Below, one piece after another: positions 1 to 4,268 of a DNA stretch of 5,946 bases. The DNA comes from Clostridia bacterium (GTDB lineage: Bacteria > Bacillota_A > Clostridia > Oscillospirales > Acutalibacteraceae), in NCBI GenBank assembly GCA_017445685.1, contig JAFSTS010000260.1, positions 1-5,946 of the forward strand, given 5' to 3'. Position 1 is the first letter of the stretch. Every line of letters begins with the position of its first letter. The position numbers and the translations under genes are program-made. The notes beneath the pieces are model-generated. The model was not told where the DNA came from and ran no database searches. It saw only the letters and a program-made list of their open reading frames with translations.

Positions 1-1
1 G

Positions 2-190
2 GTTATTTACACATGGGCAATCGTTCATGTTGAAGAAGAAGTTATTGATGAGCCGGTAGAGCCCGTTGCTCCCGAAATGCCCTTCATCATCAGAAAACTC
101 AATGATATTTTCGGCGGCGCATTCAAGCTTGTTTTTGAAATTCTTGTAAGCGTATACAACTATGTTGTAAGAGTTATCAACATCTTCTGA
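2..190 (+). CDS. 3' end of an exported-type protein with hydrophobic helical C-terminal tail (partial)
   Basis: An open frame enters from the left edge and stops at TGA 188-190, leaving 62 residues. These read as a short hydrophobic/aromatic start, an acidic and Pro-rich linker (residues 11-26, rich in Glu, Val and Pro), and a long hydrophobic to amphipathic helix (residues 27-62) with regularly spaced Ile, Leu, Val, Phe and Tyr. No LPXTG motif is present. The next gene's SD starts 5 nt after the stop and its ATG lies 17 nt after it, so the two are probably co-transcribed. The same arrangement of Pro-containing linker plus terminal helix closes that next protein, suggesting both are surface or secreted proteins handled alike. 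The catalytic or binding part is outside the window, so function cannot be assigned. Confidence 0.7.
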   Translation, partial: VIYTWAIVHVEEEVIDEPVEPVAPEMPFIIRKLNDIFGGAFKLVFEILVSVYNYVVRVINIF

Positions 191-194
191 AATT

Positions 195-198
195 GAGG
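195..198 (+). promoter_or_regulatory. Ribosome binding site fixing the propeller-protein start at 208
   Basis: GAGG at 195-198 sits 9 nt before the ATG at 208. The in-frame TTG at 193 would overlap this site and has no SD of its own. Starting at 208 gives a clean signal peptide beginning Met-Lys-Arg. Confidence 0.75.
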
Positions 199-207
199 CG
201 ATACAGA

Positions 208-1560
208 ATGAAAAGGACAGTTTGTTTTCTTCTGTCACTTATAATTATAATCAGCGTTTTTTCGATTCCTGCCTCGGCTGTAAACTACAAAGTCAGCTAT
301 GAAACGCCGTCAAATTCGGGCGAAGCAGAGACTAAATGGGTGCAGAAATACGGCACGAGCTATCTTGATGCTCCGAGCGTACCTGCGGTTGCAGGCGACT
401 ATCTGATGATAATGAGCAAAACTTCGCTCCTGAAAGTCGACCGAAACACGGGAAACACCGTCGCAACTGCAACAATGGTCGACAATCCCGGATTTACATA
501 TGTTCCCGTATGCGTCTCTGACGGCGTGGCATATTGTCCGCTTGACAACGCGACTATCCAGGCTTTCGATATCAAGACGATGAAATCGCTCTGGGTATAC
601 CGCGACAGTCTCGGCGGTCAGTCGCTGACCCCTATTGTCGAGGAGAACGGAAAAATCTACACGGGTTTTTGGAACGACGAGGACAAATACGCAAACTTCG
701 TGTGTATCAGCACTCGCGACGAGGACTCGAAAAATGAACTTGAAGAAAAAAAATCCGACTGGACTTTTAAATCACTCGGCGGATTTTACCGCACGGAATG
801 TAAAATAGTCGGTGACTATCTCTATGTCGGAAGCGACGACGGTACTGTCTATTCCGACAAAGCGTCCAAAGTGTATGCTCTAAACAAAGCTACAGGCAAA
901 CAAACGGACATGGTTGATACTCTTGGCGACATCCGCTCCGGCATTTCCGAAGATTCAGGCAATATCTTTTTTGTCTCGAAAGCAGGATATCTTTACAGCG
1001 TTGGAATTTCAAACGGGAAATTCAACAAATCTTCGCTCAAAAGGCTTGCTCTCGGAGGCTCGTCGACCTCCACTCCCCTGATTTACGGCGGCAGGATTTA
1101 TGTAGGCGTTCAAGGCGCAAAAATTTCATCAGGCTTTATTAAAGTCATTGATGAAAAGAATCTGACTGTCATTTATTCAGCGGAGACTAACGGCTATCCG
1201 CAGAGCAATTTCCTGCTTTCGAATTATTACGAAAAAAGCACCGGAAAGGTTTGCGTTTACTTCACCTGCAACTGTCCTCCCGGAAGCTTGAGCGTGCTTA
1301 TTGACAGCGCCAATCAGACTCAGGCAGAGCTTCACGAAATATACGCTCCCGACAGCTCGCATTCGGGTTACTGCATAAGCCCGGTAGTTGCAGACGAAAG
1401 CTCAACTCTTTACTACAAAAACGACTCAGGCTCAATTTTTGCTATTGTGAAAAAACAGCCTTCGCAGCCCTCACAGCCTGCTAAAAAATCGCTATTCAGG
1501 AGGATCATCGAATGGATCGTCTCCGTATTTCAGAAAATCAAAGGACTGTTCACAAGATAA
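208..1560 (+). CDS. Secreted PQQ-like beta-propeller protein with C-terminal helical tail
   Basis: This 450-residue exported protein has a signal peptide at residues 1-24: a basic Met-Lys-Arg start, an Ile/Leu/Val core, and an Ala-Ser-Ala site with cleavage expected before Val25. Residues about 55-415 form seven or eight degenerate propeller blades of the PQQ_2/outer-membrane-assembly-BamB-like type. Repeated units carry an Asp/Gly turn, a 'G.IYVG'-like strand and a 'V.ALNKATGK'-like or 'VDRNTGN'-like strand (near residues 75, 119, 150, 204-230, 261, 296 and 399-413). Such propellers usually act as binding or scaffold modules; no quinoprotein dehydrogenase active site is recognisable, so enzymatic activity is not claimed. 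A Gln/Pro/Ser linker (417-425) leads to a basic amphipathic helix (427-450). The last 49 nt overlap the downstream lipoprotein gene. The fold call is firm; ligand and role are unknown. Confidence 0.85.
   Translation: MKRTVCFLLSLIIIISVFSIPASAVNYKVSYETPSNSGEAETKWVQKYGTSYLDAPSVPAVAGDYLMIMSKTSLLKVDRNTGNTVATATMVDNPGFTYVPVCVSDGVAYCPLDNATIQAFDIKTMKSLWVYRDSLGGQSLTPIVEENGKIYTGFWNDEDKYANFVCISTRDEDSKNELEEKKSDWTFKSLGGFYRTECKIVGDYLYVGSDDGTVYSDKASKVYALNKATGKQTDMVDTLGDIRSGISEDSGNIFFVSKAGYLYSVGISNGKFNKSSLKRLALGGSSTSTPLIYGGRIYVGVQGAKISSGFIKVIDEKNLTVIYSAETNGYPQSNFLLSNYYEKSTGKVCVYFTCNCPPGSLSVLIDSANQTQAELHEIYAPDSSHSGYCISPVVADESSTLYYKNDSGSIFAIVKKQPSQPSQPAKKSLFRRIIEWIVSVFQKIKGLFTR
1498..1503 (+). promoter_or_regulatory. 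Perfect SD for the DUF4430 lipoprotein, inside the upstream gene
   Basis: AGGAGG at 1498-1503 lies 8 nt before the ATG at 1512 and wholly within the end of the propeller gene. It supports translation starting there despite the 49-nt overlap. No other ATG/GTG/TTG in this frame precedes the hydrophobic core of the signal sequence. Confidence 0.85.
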
Positions 1561-2309
1561 GTAAATTTTTCAAAAGGCTTATTTGCTTTACTTTTGCAGT
1601 CTGTTTGTTACTTCTTTCTTCTTGCAATAAAAATGCTCAAACAGTAAAAACAACACAGCCGGTTACAACTTCGGCAGTAGTAACCGAAACTGAAAAGAGC
1701 GAAACTGTTTCGGCAAGTCAGGCGCAAACAACAACGAAAGATCAAACACAGGCAACGACCGTAAAGCAGAAAGAGACAACAACTCAGCAGGAAAAAATTT
1801 CTTCTGAAAAAACGACGAAGCCAAAAACTACTGCTTCTCAGAAAACTTCGGCAAAAACTTCATCGGCAAAACCGACTCAGAAGCAGAACGAAAAATACTG
1901 CTTTCTTACCATAGAATGCAAAACAGTTCTTAAAGAGGACAATTTCAAAAGGCTTGAAACTTCCAAACAGAGCGTCATCCCCTCGGATGGAGTGATTCTC
2001 AAAAAGACGAAGACATCTTTCGACGAGGGGGACAGCGTTTATGATGTTTTCAAAAGCTTTTGCCAAAACAATGTCTGCACGCACAGTTGCAGGTACTGTC
2101 AGGGCAGGATACAGTTTGAATCCGTTCCGACTGCTTTCGGCACTTATATAAAAGGCATCCATTTTCTCTATGAAAAGGACTGCGGCACAAAATCCGGCTG
2201 GATGTACAAGGTCAACGGCGTCTTTCCCGACTACTCGGTCGACCTGTATACCGTCAAAGAAAACGACGACATTGTTTTTGTGTACACCTGCGACCTCGGC
2301 GATGTATAA
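1512..2309 (+). CDS. DUF4430-domain surface lipoprotein with Thr/Lys/Gln-rich stalk
   Basis: The 265-residue protein has a type II signal sequence: basic residues about 11-22, a hydrophobic core, and a Leu-Ser-Ser-Cys lipobox with the lipidated Cys at 38. Residues about 41-127 are a low-complexity Thr/Lys/Gln/Ser stalk, expected to be disordered and to hold the domain away from the membrane. Residues about 128-265 match the DUF4430 fold (transcobalamin C-terminal-like), with a 'G.YI.GI..LYE.DCG..SGWMYKVNG' core at 210-236 and a 'D.I.F.YTCDLG' end at 253-263. The family has been compared with the vitamin B12-binding half of transcobalamin, but binding is not demonstrated by sequence. The mature domain has eight more cysteines, four of them clustered at 184, 189, 193 and 196. 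The gene overlaps the propeller gene by 49 nt and is probably translationally coupled to it. No terminator is visible after its stop. Confidence 0.85.
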   Translation: MDRLRISENQRTVHKISKFFKRLICFTFAVCLLLLSSCNKNAQTVKTTQPVTTSAVVTETEKSETVSASQAQTTTKDQTQATTVKQKETTTQQEKISSEKTTKPKTTASQKTSAKTSSAKPTQKQNEKYCFLTIECKTVLKEDNFKRLETSKQSVIPSDGVILKKTKTSFDEGDSVYDVFKSFCQNNVCTHSCRYCQGRIQFESVPTAFGTYIKGIHFLYEKDCGTKSGWMYKVNGVFPDYSVDLYTVKENDDIVFVYTCDLGDV

Positions 2310-2319
2310 TTTTGGGCTG

Positions 2320-2348
2320 TAACCAATCTTTCAATTTCTCCATATAAT
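2320..2348 (+). promoter_or_regulatory. Possible promoter of the cysteine-rich miniprotein gene
   Basis: TATAAT at 2343-2348 matches the sigma-A -10 consensus, but the hexamer 17 bp upstream (TAACCA, 2320-2325) is a poor -35. The same site reads CATATAAT from 2341, which resembles the CATA-type -10 boxes of the sporulation sigma factors E and K. An AC at 2322-2323 falls about where a sigma-K -35 would be. Read-through from the lipoprotein gene is equally possible. Confidence 0.35.
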
Positions 2349-2362
2349 GTCATGAGACAACG

Positions 2363-2370
2363 AAAGGAGG
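2363..2370 (+). promoter_or_regulatory. Strong SD fixing the GTG start of the 42-aa gene
   Basis: AAAGGAGG at 2363-2370 is an almost complete anti-16S match, followed by an 8-nt purine spacer and GTG at 2379. A site this good before a short frame is the main evidence that the small gene is translated. Confidence 0.85.
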
Positions 2371-2378
2371 AAAAGAAA

Positions 2379-2507
2379 GTGGGATTTTTTAACGGTTCAA
2401 ACGCATGGATAATCATCCTTGTTCTCATCTTGTTATTCAGCGAGAATAATTCAGGTTGCGGCTGCAACAACTGCAATAGCTGCAACAACTGCGGCTGCGG
2501 CTGCTAA
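2379..2507 (+). CDS. 42-residue membrane-anchored cysteine-rich miniprotein
   Basis: GTG 2379 to TAA 2505-2507 encodes 42 residues. The N-terminus is Met-Gly-Phe-Phe-Asn-Gly-Ser-Asn. Residues 9-20 are a short hydrophobic segment (Ala-Trp then mostly Ile/Leu/Val), followed by a polar turn Ser-Glu-Asn-Asn-Ser. The C-terminus, CGCNNCNSCNNCGCGC at 27-42, has seven Cys separated only by Gly, Asn and Ser. A strong SD precedes the start and a hairpin follows the stop by 13 nt, so this looks like a compact real gene. The architecture resembles tiny Gly/Cys-rich hydrophobic proteins of Firmicutes such as the YjcZ-type sporulation proteins, but that is an analogy, not an assignment. Metal binding, disulfide cross-linking or spore/envelope structure are all possible. 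Existence is likely; function is unknown. Confidence 0.75.
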   Translation: MGFFNGSNAWIIILVLILLFSENNSGCGCNNCNSCNNCGCGC

Positions 2508-2520
2508 AAGTGAAAAGAGA

Positions 2521-2548
2521 AGACCCGGAAGTTCGTTCTTCCGGGTCT
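2521..2548 (+). terminator. Hairpin after the cysteine-rich gene, probable terminator
   Basis: AGACCCGGAAG (2521-2531) pairs perfectly with CTTCCGGGTCT (2538-2548) around a 6-nt loop. It begins 13 nt after the miniprotein stop. The following tract is only moderately T-rich, so termination may rely on this hairpin together with the next one. Confidence 0.65.
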
Positions 2549-2581
2549 CAGTTTGTCGAAAAAGTTTTTTTCGACAAACTG
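2549..2581. repeat. Second long hairpin, 15-bp stem with 3-nt loop
   Basis: The 15-bp arms 2549-2563 and 2567-2581 are exact reverse complements around GTT. The stem has a GC-containing base (CAGTTTGTCG) and an A/T top. It abuts the preceding hairpin with no gap. A run of T lies inside the stem rather than after it, so it is not a classical terminator. It may be a terminator-like intergenic repeat or an mRNA 3'-end stabiliser. Confidence 0.7.
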
Positions 2582-2667
2582 GGAGACTTCGAGAAAGTAT
2601 GCAAGAAGTCGCATTTTCGACCCGAAGCTGTATATAGATACTGCGAGAGGGAGAAAAGGCGGCTAAT
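2582..2667. other. Gene-free segment of unlike composition, possible repeat remnant
   Basis: This purine-rich, fairly GC-rich stretch between the tandem hairpins and the AT-rich block has no start codon with a ribosome site. Two frames stay open for its whole length. One of them closes at TAA 2664-2666 after a basic, Arg/Lys-rich translation that resembles no domain I know. I see no RNA gene or promoter in it. Confidence 0.35.
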
Positions 2668-2684
2668 TTGCAATATATTTATTA

Positions 2685-2726
2685 TTAAAACATATTTAAA
2701 TGGTTCTTTTTTTCAATATGTTTTAA
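2685..2726. repeat. Perfect 12-bp inverted repeat in AT-rich intergenic DNA
   Basis: TTAAAACATATT (2685-2696) and AATATGTTTTAA (2715-2726) are exact reverse complements with an 18-nt loop containing a run of T. It lies in the strongly AT-rich block about 2668-2785, which has no gene-like frame. It could be a weak transcription stop, an operator-like site or part of a mobile repeat. Confidence 0.6.
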
Positions 2727-2788
2727 CGTTTATTAACTTGTTTTGTAAAATTCTTTTTTCTTTGCAAATGTTCTTGCGACTTTATCGA

Positions 2789-2984
2789 CAGTCTGACGGC
2801 TCCCTTGTGCAAAGGGAGCCGGATGCGTACTTGGTGAGCAGACTGAGGGATTGTAGTTTATGACAACACCTCAGTCTGACTTTGTCATCCGGCATCTCGC
2901 CTGCCGGCTTGGCAGGTGCTTCTGACCTCGGCAGAGGTGTTCGCCGGACACTCGCACCCGTTACACAGGGGAGTCTGTATTACA
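2789..2984. repeat. Composite palindromic intergenic repeat (REP/MITE-like)
   Basis: This GC-richer island in AT-rich DNA is built of nested inverted repeats. There is a 9-bp hairpin (2798-2806 with 2812-2820), a 10-bp stem (2839-2848 with 2869-2878), and an outer 8-bp pairing (2818-2825 with 2886-2893). Small stems also form at 2900-2905/2911-2916 and 2925-2929/2934-2938. CAGTCTGAC occurs directly repeated at 2789-2797 and 2872-2880. The right end (ACACAGGGGAGTC, about 2963-2975) is roughly the inverse of the left end (GACGGCTCCCTTGTG). The pattern resembles the abundant 'CTCCCTTGTGCAAAGGGAG...GACTGAGGGA' repeats I associate with gut Clostridia. No transposase is present, so it would be non-autonomous. 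Confidence 0.65.
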
Positions 2985-3015
2985 TCTACGCTTGCTGCCT
3001 GTATAGTATAAAAAT

Positions 3016-3047
3016 TCCCGAAAGATTCATCATAGTGTCTTTCGGGA
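3016..3047 (-). terminator. Intrinsic terminator of dusB, usable from both strands
   Basis: TCCCGAAAGA (3016-3025) and TCTTTCGGGA (3038-3047) form a perfect 10-bp stem with a 12-nt loop. Read on the minus strand it starts 5 nt after the dusB stop and is followed by a U-rich tract (complement of AAAAAT, 3010-3015). On the plus strand the tract TTGTTTTA follows, so it may also stop transcription arriving from the left. Confidence 0.85.
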
Positions 3048-3052
3048 TTGTT

Positions 3053-4069
3053 TTATCTGTATAAATTGTTAAAACCAAATCTATCGAAGCATCCATCGTC
3101 ATCTCCGTCGGAATTGCCGGATTGAACTATCTCATCACAGAGCGCATATAAATCGTCTATTTTTCTTAAGGTGCTGATAGTGTTTCTGTATTTTGCCGCA
3201 CCGCGTATACCTTTTACATACCATGCTGCGTGTTTCCGCGCTTCACGCATACCGATTTCTTCACCTTTGTACAGGCAGATTTTTTCGATATGCTTTTTCA
3301 ATATTCTGATCCTTTCTTCTATAGTGGGATCGGGGATTTCACTGTTTTCAAAAAGAGCTGCTTTTATTTGACTAAACACCCAAGGTCTGCCGAGCGCTCC
3401 TCTTCCAATCATCAACGCATTGCAGCCTGTTTTTTCGAGCATTTCCTTTGCGCTTTCTGCGTCTTTTATGTTGCCGTTGCCAATAACCGGAACGGAAACA
3501 GAACTTTTGACTTGAGCGATCGTCTCATAGTCTATCGGGTCGGCGTACATTTGCTCTTTAGTCCTGCCGTGAACTGTGATTGCCTTTGCTCCTGCGTCTT
3601 CGCACATCTTTGCAAGAACAGGGGCGTTTATTTTTTCAAAGTCCCAACCGGTCCTCATCTTGACCGTAACATCAATGTCGACTGCCTTTACAACTGCATC
3701 AACGATTTTCGCAGCAAGCTGAGGATTTTTCATAAGGCTTGATCCTCCGCCGTTGGAAGCAACCTTTGGCGCAGGGCAGCCCATGTTGATATCGATCCAA
3801 TCAGGTGAAAACTCAAGAGCCTTCTTTGCGCCCTGAGCCATTGTTTCGGGATCGTCGCCGAAAATCTGTATGCCGCACGGCCGTTCTTCGTCTGAGATGG
3901 AAAGCAGGTGAGCGGTTTTTCTGTCGTTGAAAGTCAAAGCCTTTGAGCTTGCCATTTCGCTGACGGTCATGTCGGCGCCAAAGCTTCTGCAAAGCTCCCT
4001 GAACGCCTTGTCTGTTACGCCCGCCATAGGAGCAAGGATCAGCTTTGGCATATTGTTAAAATGATCCAT
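3053..4069 (-). CDS. dusB: tRNA-dihydrouridine synthase, DusB/NifR3 family
   Basis: This 338-residue flavoenzyme reduces specific uridines in the tRNA D-loop to dihydrouridine, using FMN and NADPH. It has an N-terminal TIM barrel with the FMN-binding APMAGVTD at residues 13-20 and the NMGCP motif at 95-99, whose Cys98 is the expected catalytic acid. The barrel also carries VKMRTGW (136-142, with the conserved Lys137), HGRT (167-170), GNGNI (197-201) and the phosphate-binding GRGALGRPW (222-230). Residues about 245-315 form the helical tRNA-binding domain, including the REARKHAAWYVKG region. The length is normal. The last 20 residues are Asp/Gly/Asn-rich and probably a dispensable tail. ATG 4069 is preferred over the Met at residue 7 because AGAGG sits 6 nt upstream of it. 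The gene is monocistronic, between its own promoter and terminator, and diverges from lysA. Confidence 0.95.
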   Translation of the reverse strand: MDHFNNMPKLILAPMAGVTDKAFRELCRSFGADMTVSEMASSKALTFNDRKTAHLLSISDEERPCGIQIFGDDPETMAQGAKKALEFSPDWIDINMGCPAPKVASNGGGSSLMKNPQLAAKIVDAVVKAVDIDVTVKMRTGWDFEKINAPVLAKMCEDAGAKAITVHGRTKEQMYADPIDYETIAQVKSSVSVPVIGNGNIKDAESAKEMLEKTGCNALMIGRGALGRPWVFSQIKAALFENSEIPDPTIEERIRILKKHIEKICLYKGEEIGMREARKHAAWYVKGIRGAAKYRNTISTLRKIDDLYALCDEIVQSGNSDGDDDGCFDRFGFNNLYR

Positions 4070-4098
4070 AGTAAACCTCTGTCGTATTATTCATAGAC

Positions 4099-4127
4099 AT
4101 AATAACATATTCTGATAAATAATTCAA
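4099..4127 (-). promoter_or_regulatory. dusB sigma-A promoter
   Basis: On the minus strand TTGAAT (4127-4122) and TATTAT (4104-4099) are separated by exactly 17 bp, each box being one or two mismatches from consensus. A start near 4092 would give a leader of about 22 nt containing the dusB SD. Confidence 0.7.
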
Positions 4128-4139
4128 AAAATATTTCTG

Positions 4140-4168
4140 TTGACAAATGTTTGGGGCTTTGCTAAAAT
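4140..4168 (+). promoter_or_regulatory. lysA sigma-A promoter
   Basis: TTGACA (4140-4145) and TAAAAT (4163-4168) are 17 bp apart. Transcription would start near 4175, giving a leader of about 94 nt. This promoter overlaps the in-frame TTG at 4140, which argues against that codon as the lysA start. Confidence 0.85.
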
Positions 4169-4254
4169 ATTTTCCGTGATATCGGTTGGGTTTCCCGTCC
4201 GGGAGATTCAATTCGAATACGGAGCAAAACGCAGCCGTAGAGTTGTATTGCTTC

Positions 4255-4260
4255 AGGGGG
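4255..4260 (+). promoter_or_regulatory. SD fixing the lysA start at 4269
   Basis: AGGGGG at 4255-4260 is followed by an 8-nt spacer and ATG 4269. Upstream in-frame codons in the transcribed leader lack any comparable site. Confidence 0.8.
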
Positions 4261-4268
4261 TAAAGAAA

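Noticed and set aside
193..207. TTG start five codons upstream in the propeller gene
   Set aside because: It overlaps the SD used by ATG 208 and adds residues ahead of an already normal signal peptide.
1860..2162. 100-codon minus-strand open frame opposite the DUF4430 gene
   Set aside because: It is a shadow of the well-supported lipoprotein gene with no start signals.
2457..2504. CRISPR or noncoding tandem repeat reading of the TGCAACAAC units
   Set aside because: The units are only 6-9 bp without spacers and are explained as Cys-Asn-Asn and Cys-Gly codons in a frame with a strong ribosome site.
2419..2637. Plus-strand open frame of 72 codons across the miniprotein and hairpins
   Set aside because: It is an out-of-frame, Ala-rich reading of the Cys codon repeats, has no ribosome site, and runs through two hairpins.
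2510..2863. Plus-strand open frame of 117 codons in the intergenic region
   Set aside because: It crosses two hairpins, an AT-rich block and the palindromic repeat, has no SD, and matches no family I know.
2882..3064. Plus-strand open frame of 60 codons
   Set aside because: It lies inside the palindromic repeat and dusB terminator and has no ribosome site or coding character.
3230..3742. 170-codon plus-strand open frame opposite dusB
   Set aside because: It is antisense to a strongly conserved enzyme gene. The Phe/Cys-rich translation is typical of a shadow frame.
4140..4268. N-terminal extension of LysA from TTG 4140
   Set aside because: The codon lies in the -35 box of a good promoter, so it would not be transcribed. 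ATG 4269 has a strong SD and gives the usual LysA length.
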